A stretch of 64,000 nucleotides of DNA, from assembly GCF_019083965.1 (NCBI RefSeq), contig NZ_JAHRCY010000002.1:620001-684000 (forward strand), read 5' to 3'. How positions within the stretch are numbered: the stretch's first letter is position 1; every line of letters begins with the position of its first letter. The position numbers and the translations under genes were made by a program. Shown here in pieces: positions 16,759-26,669 of the stretch. The notes beneath the pieces were generated by a model, which had not been told where the DNA came from, ran no database searches, and saw only the letters and a list, made by a program, of their open reading frames with translations. The DNA comes from Catellatospora tritici. GTDB taxonomy: Bacteria > Actinomycetota > Actinomycetes > Mycobacteriales > Micromonosporaceae.

Positions 16759-18270
16759 TCAGCGCCAGGCGTTGACCGCCGTGTACAGCAGCTGCGGTGC
16801 CACCGTGAGCACCACCCCGGCGGCCATTGCCACGGTCAGCGCCGCCGTCGGCGCCCAGCCTGGCCGGGTCACCGCCGCGCCGTCCTCGACCCGGTACAGG
16901 GCGGCCACCGGACGCCAGTACACGGCCAGGCCCGCGACGGAGACCACGGCGACCAGCATCGCCAGGCGGTAGGAGTCGACCCCGACCAGCGCCTGCAGCA
17001 CGGTGATCTTCGCGAACAGCCCGGCCAGCACCGGCGGCAGACCGGCCAGCCCGATCAGCGCGAACGCCAACCCGGCCGACCGCCACGGCGCGCGACGACC
17101 CAGCCCGCGCAGGTCGTCGAGGCTGCCGCCGTCGGCCTCACCCGGCCGCAGCGCCACCACCGCGGCAAACGCCGCCACCTCGAGGACCACGAAGAAGATC
17201 GCGTACACGAGGGCGGCGTCGAGCAAGGCGACCGCCGGTCCCAGCGCCACCAGACCGGACAGCCCGCCCAGCGGGGCCAGCACGAACCCCGCCTGGGCCA
17301 CCGACGACCACGCCAGCAGGCGGACCGTACGTCGCTGGCGCAGCGCCCCGAGCGTGCCGAGCACCATCGACAGGGCCGCCAGCATCGCCAGCGCCACCCC
17401 GGCGACGATGAACATGCCCCGGTCCGGACCCGCGGGCCCGTTCTGCAGCACACCCTGCACCACGATCAGGATCGCGGCGACGCCGCCGAGCTTGGAGGCG
17501 GTGGACAGGAACGCGGCGACCGGCACCGGCGCGCCGTCGTACGTGGTGGGCGCCCAGGCGTGCAGGGGTGCGGCGGCGACCTTGAAGCCGAGGCCGACCA
17601 GCACCAGTACCAGCCCGGCCAGCGCCACCGGGTGCCACTCGCCGGGGATCGACTCGGGCACCGAGGTCAGGCCGCGCAGCTGCACCGTGCCGGTGGACAG
17701 GTAGAGCAGGGCCGCGCCCAGCAGGCTGACCGCGGTGGCCACGACGCTGTTGGCGAAGAAGGTGACCGACGCGGCCGAGGCGTCGGGCTGGCGCCGCCGG
17801 TGCAGCGCGACCAGGACGTACAGCGGGACGGTCAGCGTCTCCAGGGCCACGATCAGGGTGACCAGGTCACCGGCGCCGGCCAGCGCGACACCGCCGGTCA
17901 TGGCGCTGGCCAGCAGGAACACCGCCTCCCCGACGGGGGCTTCGCCGTCGCGCAGGGCCGGAGCCCACAGCAGCAGCGCGGCGGCGGTCAGCGCGACGAG
18001 CACGACGGCCACGAGCTTGGCCCGGCCGTCGTAGACGTACGCGCAGTCGACCGGGAAGATCGCGTCGCCGCCGGTCGAGGTGCCCGCGCAGAACACGCTG
18101 CCCGCCCGGCGCACCGGGGTGGCCAGCGTCGCTGCGAGCGTCACCAGCGTGCCGAGCAGCGCCACCACGTACGGCACCCGCCAGCGCCCCGGCGCGAACA
18201 GGTCCGACAGCAGAGCCAGCACCGCGGTGGCCGCGGCGGCCAGCAGGGGTGTCAGCGGGGTCCAGGTCAC
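16759..18270 (-). CDS. nuoN: NADH-quinone oxidoreductase subunit N
   Basis: A 503-aa antiporter-like proton-pumping subunit of the complex I membrane arm, with about 14 hydrophobic segments. Conserved features are [20 protein letters not shown] (pump-helix Lys and His) and FVSTASK-like [10 protein letters not shown]. The GTG start overlaps the nuoM stop by 4 nt (GTGA), so translation is coupled. It is last in the operon. Confidence 0.95.
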   Translation of the reverse strand: MTWTPLTPLLAAAATAVLALLSDLFAPGRWRVPYVVALLGTLVTLAATLATPVRRAGSVFCAGTSTGGDAIFPVDCAYVYDGRAKLVAVVLVALTAAALLLWAPALRDGEAPVGEAVFLLASAMTGGVALAGAGDLVTLIVALETLTVPLYVLVALHRRRQPDASAASVTFFANSVVATAVSLLGAALLYLSTGTVQLRGLTSVPESIPGEWHPVALAGLVLVLVGLGFKVAAAPLHAWAPTTYDGAPVPVAAFLSTASKLGGVAAILIVVQGVLQNGPAGPDRGMFIVAGVALAMLAALSMVLGTLGALRQRRTVRLLAWSSVAQAGFVLAPLGGLSGLVALGPAVALLDAALVYAIFFVVLEVAAFAAVVALRPGEADGGSLDDLRGLGRRAPWRSAGLAFALIGLAGLPPVLAGLFAKITVLQALVGVDSYRLAMLVAVVSVAGLAVYWRPVAALYRVEDGAAVTRPGWAPTAALTVAMAAGVVLTVAPQLLYTAVNAWR

Positions 18271-19757
18271 GGCGTCACCCCCATGGTCAGGGCGTCGACC
18301 GCACCGGCCGACGCGGTCAGCACCAGCCCCGGCAGCACGCCGATCAGCAACGCCAGCAGCACCAGCGGCGCCCACGCCACCAGCTCGGGTACGTGCGCCT
18401 CGGCCGCGCCCGCCAACGCCGGGGCGGCCGGACCGTGGCTGACCCGGCGCAGCAGCCGCAGCAGGTACGCCGCGGTCAGCGCCCCACCGATCGCGGCCAG
18501 CACGGCCAGCACCAGCCAGCCGGTGCCGCCCAGCTGCACCGCCGCGACCACCGCGAACGCCTCGCCCCAGAACCCGGCCAGGCCCGGCAGCCCGAGGCTG
18601 CCCAGAGCGGCCAGGCCGAGGATGCCCGCGAGCCACGGCTGGCGCTCGCGCAGCCCGCCCAGGTCGCCGAGCAGGCCGGTGTGCGCGCGGTCCTTGATCG
18701 CTCCGGCGAGGAAGAACAGCAGGCCGGTGAGCACGCCGTGCGCGATGTTGCCGATCAGGGCCGCCTGCACGCCGATGGCGCTGCCCGCCGCCCCGGCGGC
18801 GATACCGAGCAGCACGAAGCCCATGTGCCCGACCGACGAGTACGCGATGAGCCGCTTCAGCTCCGTCTGCCGCAGGCAGACCAGCGACCCGATCAGGATG
18901 GCCGTGACGGCCAGCGCCCCGAGCAGCGTCGCGAACTGCGCCGCGCCCTGCGGGGTGACGCCGAGCCCGACCCGGATCAGCCCGTACGTGCCCATCTTCA
19001 GCAGCACCCCGGCCAGGATCACGCTGCCCACGGTCGGGGCCTCGGTGTGCGCGTCGGGCAGCCAGGTGTGCAGCGGCCACAGCGGGCTCTTCACCGCGAA
19101 CGCCAGCGCGAACAGGCCGAAGATCCACAGCTGGGCGGTGCGGCCGAGGGTGGGCTGGGCGGTCAGCGATACCAGGTCGGCGGTCTTGGCCTGGACGACC
19201 ACCGCGACCACGCCGACCAGCAGCAGCACCGATCCGGCCAGAGTGTAGAGCGCGAACTTGAGCGCGGCCGCGCGTCGGGCCGGGCCGCCCCAGCCCGCGA
19301 TGACCGCCGCCATCGGCAGCAGCACGACCTCGAAGGCGAGGAAGAACAGCACCAGGTTCAGCGCCAGGAACGTGCCGAGGATGCCGACCTCGATCACCAG
19401 CAGCAGCGCGGCCAGCAGGTGCGCCCGATCGCGGCGCTGCCACAGCAGGAAGCCGCAGCACAGCAGCGTCAGCAGAGCGGTGAGCAGCACCAGCGGGTAC
19501 GAGATGCCGTCGACGCCCAGCTGCAGCCGCAGCTGCAGCGCGGGCACCCAGGACAGGTCCACCGCGTGCCATGGATGCACGCCGCGCCCGGTCGGGGCGG
19601 GTGCGCGGTCGAAGCCCAGCGGCACCGCCAGCAGCAGCGTCAGCGCGGAGACGGCCGTCGCCGCGACCACCCCGGCCCGGCCGCGCAGCGCGGCGGCCAG
19701 CACGGCCCCGGCCAGCGGCACCGCCAGCAGCCCGATCAGGATCACGCTGTCGTTCAT
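18267..19757 (-). CDS. nuoM: NADH-quinone oxidoreductase subunit M
   Basis: A 496-aa antiporter-like membrane subunit starting MNDSVILIGLLAVPLAGAVL; an in-frame upstream extension would run into the 80-bp direct repeats and is rejected. [20 protein letters not shown] is the NuoM signature with the channel Lys and His, and SSVGHMGFVLLGI follows. GTGA overlap with nuoN downstream. A 195-bp repeat-containing gap separates it from nuoL. Confidence 0.95.
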   Translation of the reverse strand: MNDSVILIGLLAVPLAGAVLAAALRGRAGVVAATAVSALTLLLAVPLGFDRAPAPTGRGVHPWHAVDLSWVPALQLRLQLGVDGISYPLVLLTALLTLLCCGFLLWQRRDRAHLLAALLLVIEVGILGTFLALNLVLFFLAFEVVLLPMAAVIAGWGGPARRAAALKFALYTLAGSVLLLVGVVAVVVQAKTADLVSLTAQPTLGRTAQLWIFGLFALAFAVKSPLWPLHTWLPDAHTEAPTVGSVILAGVLLKMGTYGLIRVGLGVTPQGAAQFATLLGALAVTAILIGSLVCLRQTELKRLIAYSSVGHMGFVLLGIAAGAAGSAIGVQAALIGNIAHGVLTGLLFFLAGAIKDRAHTGLLGDLGGLRERQPWLAGILGLAALGSLGLPGLAGFWGEAFAVVAAVQLGGTGWLVLAVLAAIGGALTAAYLLRLLRRVSHGPAAPALAGAAEAHVPELVAWAPLVLLALLIGVLPGLVLTASAGAVDALTMGVTP

Positions 19758-19776
19758 GGCACCCGCCACATGGTCG

Positions 19777-19955
19777 GCTCGCTCCGCTCGCTCATGCCGG
19801 TTCCCCGCTACGCGAGCAACCGGCATGAGGCACAAGCCGCACTGAGCCCATCGTTCGCTCGCTCCGCTCGCTCATGCCGGTTCCCCGCTACGCGAGCAAC
19901 CGGCATGAGGCACAAGCCGCACTGAGCCCATCGTTCGCTCGCTCCGCTCGCTCAT
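19777..19955. repeat. two 80-bp direct repeats between nuoL and nuoM
   Basis: Units at 19777-19856 and 19857-19936, plus a partial third to about 19952, are essentially identical. Each contains the 10-bp stem CATGCCGGTT / AACCGGCATG and a GCTCGCTCCGCTCGCTC motif. Being inside an otherwise tightly overlapped operon, it could reduce or modulate expression of nuoM-nuoN. Confidence 0.95.
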
Positions 19956-21721
19956 CCGAACATCACCGCCGTCACCGTCACGACCACCGCGCCGAGCAGC
20001 ACGGCCACCAGCGCGCGCGGCAGCGGGGCGCGGTGCCAGGCGACCACCTCGCCACCGGCGGCGACCGTGGCCCGGCCCAGGCCGTTGACCGCGCCGTCGA
20101 CCCCGCCCGTGTCGAGCGCGGTGACCGCGCGGGCCAGCGCCCGCACCGGGCGCACCACCAGCGCGTCCTGCACCGCGTCCAGCCCGAGGCCGCCCGCGAG
20201 GAAAGGACCCGCGGTGCCCAGCACCTGCGCCGGGTCGCCCTGGTCGGCGCGGCGCCAGCCCCACCAGGCGGCCCAGCCGCCGAGCGCGGCCAGCGCCAGC
20301 GGCAGCAGCACCTCGACGTCGAGGTGGATCAGGCCGGAGGTGGTGAGCAGCACGCCTACGCCGAGGCCCGCCGACGGGATCGCCAGCAGCACCAGCGGGC
20401 CGCGCAGCCACCAGTTCGATTCGTGCGCGTGGGCGGTGTGCTCGCTGCCCCGGCCGAAGAAGACGCGCAGCCAGGCCCGGGTGGCGTACCAGGCGGTCAG
20501 CGCGACGCCGACCAGCGCGACCGCCCACAGCACCGGCTGCTCGTGCAGCGAGCCGACGACCGCCTCCTTGCTGAAGAAGCCGACCAGCGGCGGCAGGCCC
20601 GCCAGCGAGCCCAGGCCGATCGTCATGGTCCAGAACGTCCACGGCATCGGCTTGCGCAGGGCACCCATCCGCGACATCAGGTTGCTGCCCACCGCGTGGA
20701 TCACCGACCCGGCGCCCAGGAACAGCAGCGCCTTGAACGCGGCGTGCGCGAGCAGGTGGAACAGGGCCGCGTTGATCGCGCCCACCGACAGCGCCGCCAT
20801 CATGTAGCCCAGCTGCGACACCGTCGACCAGGCCAGGACCCGCTTCAGGTCGTCGGCGGCGGTGGCGGCCAGCGCCCCGAGCAGCAGCGTGATCGCCGCG
20901 CTGACGCCGAGCACGATCCGCGCGGTCGGCGCGGCGGCGAACACCGGGTAGAGGCGGGCCACCACGTAGACACCGGCGGCGACCATCGTCGCGGCGTGGA
21001 TCAGGGCCGAGATCGGGGTCGGACCGGCCATCGCGTCGGGCAGCCAGGTGTGCAGCGGGAACTGGGCGCTCTTGCCGAACACGCCCGCCAGCAGCAGCAA
21101 CGCCGCCGCCGTGACCGTGCCGGTGCCCATCGTCGGCACCGCGACCAGCACCGTGGTGATCTGGAAGCTGCCCGCGTTCACCCCGAGCAGGGCGATACCG
21201 AGCAGGAAGCCCACGTCGCCGACCCGGGTCACCAGGAACGCCTTCACGGCGGCGCGCGGCGCCTCGGGCAGCGCGCGGTCGTGCGCGATCAGCAGGTACG
21301 AGCAGGCGCCCATGATCTCCCAGCCGATCAGCAGCAGGATCAGGTCGCCGGAGCACACGACGGTCAGCATCGCCGCCGTGAAGATCGAGATCTGGGCCGC
21401 GTACGGCCCGTAGCGCTCGTCGCCGTGCAGGTAGCCGTTGGAGTAGACCTGCACGCACAGCGCCACCACGGCCACGGCCAGCGCCACCAGCAGCGCCCGC
21501 GTGTCCAGCAGCGACGTCAGCGTCACGGACAGGTCGCCGAAGCCGACCCAGGTGCGGGTCTGCGCGCCGGTCGTCCCGCGCGCCAGCAGCGCCACCACCG
21601 CGATCAGGCTCGCGGCCGCCCCGGCGATGCCCAACGCCGCCGCCACCGGACGGTTCCGCATGGGCACCAGCAAGCCCACCAGACCGCACAGCAGCGGGGC
21701 CAGCACCAGCAGCTCGGTCAT
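19952..21721 (-). CDS. nuoL: NADH-quinone oxidoreductase subunit L
   Basis: A 589-aa distal antiporter-like subunit. Signature [20 protein letters not shown] with the conserved pump residues, and [14 protein letters not shown] in the first third. It has the long C-terminal section of NuoL (lateral-helix region) though slightly shorter than the usual 610-650 aa. Its stop TGA lies in the partial third direct repeat, and its start overlaps the nuoK stop by 4 nt. Confidence 0.95.
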   Translation of the reverse strand: MTELLVLAPLLCGLVGLLVPMRNRPVAAALGIAGAAASLIAVVALLARGTTGAQTRTWVGFGDLSVTLTSLLDTRALLVALAVAVVALCVQVYSNGYLHGDERYGPYAAQISIFTAAMLTVVCSGDLILLLIGWEIMGACSYLLIAHDRALPEAPRAAVKAFLVTRVGDVGFLLGIALLGVNAGSFQITTVLVAVPTMGTGTVTAAALLLLAGVFGKSAQFPLHTWLPDAMAGPTPISALIHAATMVAAGVYVVARLYPVFAAAPTARIVLGVSAAITLLLGALAATAADDLKRVLAWSTVSQLGYMMAALSVGAINAALFHLLAHAAFKALLFLGAGSVIHAVGSNLMSRMGALRKPMPWTFWTMTIGLGSLAGLPPLVGFFSKEAVVGSLHEQPVLWAVALVGVALTAWYATRAWLRVFFGRGSEHTAHAHESNWWLRGPLVLLAIPSAGLGVGVLLTTSGLIHLDVEVLLPLALAALGGWAAWWGWRRADQGDPAQVLGTAGPFLAGGLGLDAVQDALVVRPVRALARAVTALDTGGVDGAVNGLGRATVAAGGEVVAWHRAPLPRALVAVLLGAVVVTVTAVMFG

Positions 21722-22062
21722 CGCGTCGGCTCCTCGTCGAGCACGGGCGCGGGCGCCGGTTCGGGCTCATCCAGCGGCACCTGGTCGATGTTGATGTCCT
21801 GGCGCAGCCGGAACAGGCGCAGCACCAGCGCCAGGCCGACACCCACCTCGGCGGCCGCGAGCACGATCACGAACAGGGTGAACACCTGGCCGGTCACCTT
21901 CGGGCGCAGCACGTCACCGGTGACCAGGATCAGGTTGACGGCGTTGAGCATCAACTCGACCGACATCAGCACCAGCACCGCGTTGCGCCGCCGCAGCACG
22001 CCGTACGTACCGAGGCCGAACAGCAGGGCCGCGGTCACCAGCGGGATCACCGGGCGGATCAT
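21718..22062 (-). CDS. nuoK: NADH-quinone oxidoreductase subunit K
   Basis: A 114-aa protein, [20 protein letters not shown], with three membrane helices. The functional Glu lies in [12 protein letters not shown] and a second acidic position in [14 protein letters not shown] Pro/Glu-rich tail of about 25 residues ([16 protein letters not shown]) is an extension. ATGA overlaps with both neighbours. Confidence 0.95.
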   Translation of the reverse strand: MIRPVIPLVTAALLFGLGTYGVLRRRNAVLVLMSVELMLNAVNLILVTGDVLRPKVTGQVFTLFVIVLAAAEVGVGLALVLRLFRLRQDINIDQVPLDEPEPAPAPVLDEEPTR

Positions 22063-22556
22063 CGGGCGGTCTCCCGCCGCGACAGCACGATCGCGCCCAC
22101 CAGCGCCGCGAGCAGCAGCACCGACAGCACCTCGAACGGCAGCACCCAGTCGTCGAAGATCGCGGTGCCCAGCGCCTGCGCGGTGCCCGGCGCCGGAGGC
22201 TTGACGGTCAGCTTCCCGAACGCGGCCACGAACAGTCCCGCCAGGCCCAGCCCGGCGGCGGCGCCGACCAGCAGCGCGGGCAGCAGCGGGCGGTCCAGGT
22301 CGGGGCTGCGCCCGATCGGGGCGCGGGTCAGCATCACCGCGAACAGCAGCAGCACCACCACGGCACCGACGTAGATGAGCACCTGCACCCAGGCCGCGAA
22401 CTCGGCGCCCAGCAGCAGGAACTCGATCGCGACCGCGCCGAGGGCGACGACCAGCCACAGCCCGGCGCGGACCAGCTGCTTCGTGCTCACCACCGCGACC
22501 CCGCCCGCCACCGCCAGCAGCCCCGCCACGGTGAGCGCGACGTCCAGCAGCGTCAC
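22059..22556 (-). CDS. nuoJ: NADH-quinone oxidoreductase subunit J
   Basis: A 165-aa protein, [20 protein letters not shown], with five hydrophobic segments. [20 protein letters not shown] is the conserved NuoJ core with the pi-bulge helix. It is shorter than many actinobacterial NuoJ proteins (over 200 aa), lacking the long C-terminal tail. ATGA overlaps with nuoI and nuoK. Confidence 0.93.
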   Translation of the reverse strand: MTLLDVALTVAGLLAVAGGVAVVSTKQLVRAGLWLVVALGAVAIEFLLLGAEFAAWVQVLIYVGAVVVLLLFAVMLTRAPIGRSPDLDRPLLPALLVGAAAGLGLAGLFVAAFGKLTVKPPAPGTAQALGTAIFDDWVLPFEVLSVLLLAALVGAIVLSRRETAR

Positions 22557-23062
22557 GAGGTGCCTGCCCGCTTGGCCACGGCGGTCTCCTCCTTCGACGG
22601 CTCACCGTTGGGGTCGTGCGGCGGCGGGGGCGGCACGGTCGCCATCCACTCGCCGAGGCGGTCCTTGTCGTGCAGCAGGTCCTTGATGTCGTACTCGGCG
22701 TACTCGAACTCCGGCGACCAGTACAGGGCGTCGAACGGGCACACCTCGATGCAGATCCCGCAGTACATGCACAGGGAGAAGTCGATGTCGAAGCGGTCGA
22801 GCACGTTGCGCTGGCGCGGGCGGGCCGCGCCCGGCACCACGACCTCTTCCTTGTGCGAGTCGATGTATATGCACCAGTCGGGGCACTCGCGCGAGCAGAG
22901 CATGCAGACCGTGCAGTTCTCCTCCCGCAGCGCGATCACGCCGCGCGAGCGGGGTGGCAGCTCAGGGGCCACGTCCGGGTACTGCTGCGTGATGCTCGGC
23001 GCGACGAGCGTCTTGAGCGTGACGGCCAGCCCCTTGCCCAATCCCGCGCCAGGAATGCTCAT
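22553..23062 (-). CDS. nuoI: NADH-quinone oxidoreductase subunit I
   Basis: About 169 aa. It carries two [4Fe-4S] clusters (N6a, N6b) with motifs [12 protein letters not shown] and [12 protein letters not shown]. The N-terminal part ([16 protein letters not shown]) and tail [20 protein letters not shown] match the complex I-like type seen in second nuo clusters of actinomycetes. ATG 23062 was chosen ([12 protein letters not shown]); ATG 23071 is an alternative. Electron input to these clusters normally comes from NuoG, which is absent here. Confidence 0.94.
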   Translation of the reverse strand: MSIPGAGLGKGLAVTLKTLVAPSITQQYPDVAPELPPRSRGVIALREENCTVCMLCSRECPDWCIYIDSHKEEVVVPGAARPRQRNVLDRFDIDFSLCMYCGICIEVCPFDALYWSPEFEYAEYDIKDLLHDKDRLGEWMATVPPPPPHDPNGEPSKEETAVAKRAGTS

Positions 23063-23174
23063 GCGCACCATCCTGCCGTGTCACCGTCCCCCGCGCGAGT
23101 AGGAGGTCCCCGAAGCGCTGATCCACTCCGCCCGTCGCGGCCGAGCTGCCCGCCGCAGCCGAGGCCGCGCCGTT

Positions 23175-23224
23175 GGGAAGGGGCCCTTCTACCTCAGATA
23201 ACGATAAGAAGGGGCCCTTCCTTA
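23175..23224. repeat. GGAAGGGGCCCTTC hairpin repeat, copy 1
   Basis: GGGAAGGGGCCCTTCT and AGAAGGGGCCCTTCC form a long inverted repeat around ACCTCAGATAACGATA, between nuoH and nuoI. The nuoH stop falls at its edge. A related, diverged element is at 31256-31306. Confidence 0.8.
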
Positions 23225-24178
23225 CTGCAGGGCGACGCGGACGGCGGCGGTGAGGACGAGCTGCGCCAGCGCCACCGGAACGAGCACCAGCCAGCACAGC
23301 CGCTGCAGCTGGTCCTCCCGCAGCCGCGGCCAGGCCACCCGCAGCCAGATGACGACGAACGCCACCAAGCCGGTCTTCAGCAGCATCCACAGCCAGCCCA
23401 CCGACTCGGCCCACGGGCCGTGCCAGCCGCCGAGGAACAGGGCGGCGGTCAGCGCCGAGATGACGACGATGCCGACGTACTCGGCGAGCAGGAAGAAGGC
23501 GAAGCGCAGGCCGGTGTATTCGGTGAGGTAGCCGAAGACCAGCTCGGAGTCGGCGATCGGCATGTCGAACGGGGGGCGCCGGATCTCGGCCAGGCCCGCC
23601 ACGAAGAAGACGAGCATCGCCGGGAGCTGCCACAGCAGCCACCAGGGCCGCCACGACGCCACGATCTGCGGCAGGCTGAGCGAGCCGGCGGCCATCGCGA
23701 CGCTGGCGGCGGCGAGCACGAACGGCAGCTCGTACCCGAGCAGCTGGGCGGCGGCGCGCAGGCCCCCGAGCAGCGCGTACTTGTTTGCCGAGGCCCACGC
23801 GGCCATCAGCACCGCGACCACGCCGACACCGACGATCGCGAGGACGAAGAACAGGCCCACGTCGAGCGGCTGGCCGACCAGGTCACCGGGCCCGAGCGGG
23901 ATCACCAGCAGCACCAGCAGGTACGGCAGCAGCGCCACCGCCGGGGCCAGCCGGAACACCGGCCCGTCGGCCTCGCGGGGGGTCAGATCCTCCTTCTGCG
24001 CGAACTTGACCCCGTCGGCGATCAGCTGCGCCCAGCCGTGGAACGCGCCCGCGTACATCGGACCGACCCGGGCCTGCATGTGCGCCATCACCTTGTGCTC
24101 GGTCTGCCCGACCAGCAGCGGCAGCGTCAGGAACGCCACCGCCACCAGGGCCACCCGCAGCACGATCTCCCAGGTCAT
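23222..24178 (-). CDS. nuoH: NADH-quinone oxidoreductase subunit H
   Basis: A 318-aa membrane subunit forming part of the quinone chamber, starting MTWEIVLRVALVAVAFLTLP (ATG 24178). Conserved loops include RVGPMYAGAFHGWAQLIADG, KFAQKEDLTP and AEIRRPPFDMPIADSELVFG. It is somewhat shorter than the usual actinobacterial NuoH (over 400 aa with a tail). A 67-bp gap with a CATGA/TCATG palindrome separates it from nuoC. Confidence 0.95.
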   Translation of the reverse strand: MTWEIVLRVALVAVAFLTLPLLVGQTEHKVMAHMQARVGPMYAGAFHGWAQLIADGVKFAQKEDLTPREADGPVFRLAPAVALLPYLLVLLVIPLGPGDLVGQPLDVGLFFVLAIVGVGVVAVLMAAWASANKYALLGGLRAAAQLLGYELPFVLAAASVAMAAGSLSLPQIVASWRPWWLLWQLPAMLVFFVAGLAEIRRPPFDMPIADSELVFGYLTEYTGLRFAFFLLAEYVGIVVISALTAALFLGGWHGPWAESVGWLWMLLKTGLVAFVVIWLRVAWPRLREDQLQRLCWLVLVPVALAQLVLTAAVRVALQ

Positions 24179-24245
24179 GATGCCGCTCCGCTTCGCGCGA
24201 CGGCACCACGACGGCGGCCGCACATGATTCGCTCACTCCGGTCGC

Positions 24246-24815
24246 TCATGACGCCGGACCCCACTCCCCCGGCGCGGGCACGCCCGGCGGACGGACCGCC
24301 TGACGCTTGGTGCCGGTCTCGGACTCGCCGGGTTCCTTGGCCCCGGGCCACGGCTTGGCGACCCGGCTGGCCAGCACGAAGCTCTTGCGCAGCGGGTGGC
24401 CCTCGAACTCCGGCGGCAGCAGCAGCGGCTCCAGCTCACCGGGGAAGCCGATGCCGAACATCTCGAACGTCTCGCGCTCGTGCCAGGCCGCCCCCGGGTA
24501 CACCGGCACCGCCGACGCCAGGCTCGGCGCGTCGACGGGCACCCGGGTGCGCAGCAGCACTCCGTGCCGACCGGCGGTCGACCACAGGTGCGCCACCACG
24601 TCGAACCCGGCGTCGAGTTCGTCCACCGCGGACAGCCAGTCGAAGAAGTCGCAGCCCAGCCCGTCGCGGGCGGCCGCCAACGCGACTGGCCACGCCTGCG
24701 GCGGCACGTCGACGACGGCCCGCGCGTACGGCCCGCCGCCGGACACGCCCGCCTGGGCTCCCTCGACGAGGCGCGTCAGGTGTGCCCCGATCTCCTCCGG
24801 CGTCATGCCCGGCAT
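24246..24815 (-). CDS. nuoC: NADH-quinone oxidoreductase subunit C
   Basis: About 189 aa of the 30-kDa subunit family. DFFDWLSAVDELDAGFDVVA and the conserved WHERETFEMFGIGFPG with LLLPPEFEGHPLRKSFVL are diagnostic. Starts at 24815 (MPGMTPEEIG) or, with slightly better spacing, 24806. It is a stand-alone NuoC without fused NuoD, and no nuoD follows. Confidence 0.94.
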   Translation of the reverse strand: MPGMTPEEIGAHLTRLVEGAQAGVSGGGPYARAVVDVPPQAWPVALAAARDGLGCDFFDWLSAVDELDAGFDVVAHLWSTAGRHGVLLRTRVPVDAPSLASAVPVYPGAAWHERETFEMFGIGFPGELEPLLLPPEFEGHPLRKSFVLASRVAKPWPGAKEPGESETGTKRQAVRPPGVPAPGEWGPAS

Positions 24816-24872
24816 CCTATGCCCGCGAACGCCCGGCGCTCGACCACTCGCGGCCGCGGCCGGGCCGTGACG

Positions 24873-25394
24873 TCAGCGGCCGGGGTTGACCGGCGGGGCG
24901 GTCAGCGCGGCGACATCGGGGCGGTGCACCCCGCCCAGACCCGACTCCTCGGCCGCGATCTTCTCCTGCAGCCGCAGGATGCCGTGCAGCAGCGCCTCGG
25001 GGCGGGGCGGGCAGCCGGGGACGTACACGTCGACCGGGATGATCTGGTCGACGCCCTTGGTCACCGAGTACGAGTCCCAGTACGGCCCGCCGCAGTTGCT
25101 GCACGCCCCGAACGAGATGACGTACTTCGGCTCGGGCATCTGGTCGTACAGCCGCTTGATGGCCGGGGCCATCTTGTCGGTGACCGTGCCCGACACCACC
25201 ATCAGGTCGGCCTGGCGCGGCCCGTGCGCGAACGGGATGACGCCCAGGCGCATGAAGTCGTGGCGGCTCATGCTGCTGGCGATGAACTCGATGGCGCAGC
25301 AGGCCAGGCCGAAGTTGAACACCCAGAGCGAGTAACGCCGACCCCAGTTCAGCACGAACTTGATCGGGTCTCCGAGCACCGAGGGCAGGGCCAT
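24873..25394 (-). CDS. nuoB: NADH-quinone oxidoreductase subunit B
   Basis: A 173-aa protein carrying cluster N2 near the quinone site. The tandem-cysteine motif GLACCAIEF, the [17 protein letters not shown] segment and [14 protein letters not shown] supply all four ligands. N-terminus [20 protein letters not shown]. First gene of the operon; nothing nuoA-like lies upstream, where the next gene (25456) is unrelated. Confidence 0.96.
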   Translation of the reverse strand: MALPSVLGDPIKFVLNWGRRYSLWVFNFGLACCAIEFIASSMSRHDFMRLGVIPFAHGPRQADLMVVSGTVTDKMAPAIKRLYDQMPEPKYVISFGACSNCGGPYWDSYSVTKGVDQIIPVDVYVPGCPPRPEALLHGILRLQEKIAAEESGLGGVHRPDVAALTAPPVNPGR

Positions 25395-25455
25395 GCGCTC
25401 AGCCTAGACCTCCGCCGGGCGCGGACCACAGACCCGGCGGCAGACCTGAGGCGGC

Positions 25456-26475
25456 TCAGTGCGCGGGCGCCACGTAACCCAACCAGGCGTCGACCTCCTG
25501 CTGGGTGAGGATGCGGTCCACCCTGGCCTGCGCGGGGATCGGGAAGCGGCGGCCCGGCCGCCAGTGGCGGCTGTAGCGCGGCGCGTCCAGCACCACGATC
25601 CGGGTGCCGCTGATGGCCGGGATGTCGGCCGGGCCGGTCTCGTTGCGCAGCACCGCCCCTGTGGCGTCGGCCAGGTGGAAGAAGTCGTCCACGTGCTCCA
25701 GCTCGGTGCTGTCCGGGCCGAAGCGCATCGCGTTGACCCAGCGCTGCTCCGGCCGCCGCCCCTCGACCAGCCCCGCGCCGATCATGGCGTCGGCCAGCAG
25801 CACCTGTAGCTGGAAGTTGTCGGCCACGCCGCCGACCCACACCATCGCACCGTGGCGGCTGGGCCGGTGCACGACCAGGATGTGCTCGTCGATGATGCGC
25901 AGCGCCAGGATGAGCCGCATGAACGCGGGCGCCGTCGAATGCAGCGGGTCCACCTGTGCCGTCCAGGCGGCCCGGTCGCCCAGCTGCGCGCGGGCCGACT
26001 CGTGCTGCAGGCAGGCCACCGCGGCCAGCGCCCAGTGCGGCCCGTCGCGCCACGCCGCCAGCAGCGGCATCGCGGGCACCGGGCCGATGGCCGCGCCGAG
26101 CATCCCGGTCGCCACCGTCATCCCGGCCTGGTCGCGTTCGGGCAGCGGGCGCCCGGCGAAGCGGACCAACCAGGTGTCGAGGAAGGCATGGGTGCCAGTC
26201 AGCGCGCCGTTCAACCGCTCCAGCACGATCCGGGTCAGCGGCCCCGGGTCGGCACCCAGCTCGACCATCGCCCCGGCGACGGTGGCGGCGTTGGCGGCGA
26301 CGAACGGCAGCGGCGCCGCCCCGATCGCCGGGGCCAGATACGCCACCGCGGGGGTCAGCTCCGCAGGCGGCACCTGCTGCGCGGCGCGCACCAGCGGCGC
26401 GACCGCCGACAGCGCCGCCGTCGGGTCATGCCCCAGGACGAGCTGGTGGAATCCCTGCACCTGCTGTGCGAACAC
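25456..26475 (-). CDS. hypothetical protein, 339 aa
   Basis: Starts at GTG 26475 after GAGAGGGAGCGCGG. N-terminal half is Ala/Pro-rich and probably alpha-helical (VRAAQQVPPAELTPAVAYL, ATVAGAMVELGADPGPLTRI); the C-terminal third is mixed and contains WVGGVADNFQLQVLLADAMI and RIVVLDAPRYSRHWRPGRRF. No signal peptide, no clear membrane segment, and no recognised motif. It lies 62 bp upstream of nuoB on the same strand but need not be functionally linked. Confidence 0.75.
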   Translation of the reverse strand: MFAQQVQGFHQLVLGHDPTAALSAVAPLVRAAQQVPPAELTPAVAYLAPAIGAAPLPFVAANAATVAGAMVELGADPGPLTRIVLERLNGALTGTHAFLDTWLVRFAGRPLPERDQAGMTVATGMLGAAIGPVPAMPLLAAWRDGPHWALAAVACLQHESARAQLGDRAAWTAQVDPLHSTAPAFMRLILALRIIDEHILVVHRPSRHGAMVWVGGVADNFQLQVLLADAMIGAGLVEGRRPEQRWVNAMRFGPDSTELEHVDDFFHLADATGAVLRNETGPADIPAISGTRIVVLDAPRYSRHWRPGRRFPIPAQARVDRILTQQEVDAWLGYVAPAH

Positions 26476-26490
26476 CCGCGCTCCCTCTCA

Positions 26491-26669
26491 TGCGGTGCGG
26501 GCGCTGCGGCCTCAATCGACGTCACCCTGCGCATTCGCTCCGGATGACGTCGAGCGGCCGGCAACCGCCCGCACCTTGCCATGTGGTGCGGGCTCTGCGG
26601 CCTTAACCGACGTCACCCTGCGCATTCGCTCCGGATGACGTCGAGCGGCCGGCAACCGCCCGCACCTGG
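26491..26669. repeat. two tandem copies of an about 88-bp repeat
   Basis: Units at 26491-26578 and 26582-26669 (period 91) share GACGTCACCCTGCGCATTCG and CCGGATGACGTCGAGCGGCC blocks with few differences. GACGTCA/TGACGTC is palindromic and repeated. The second copy forms the 3' end of the MFS gene. Confidence 0.92.

Noticed and set aside
16645..19248. Very long plus-strand open frames opposite nuoM-nuoN (and 18249-19925, 19874-22204, 26681-28111)
   Set aside because: They are antisense to well-conserved genes, have His/Gln/Arg-rich low-complexity translations, and arise from GC-rich codon bias.
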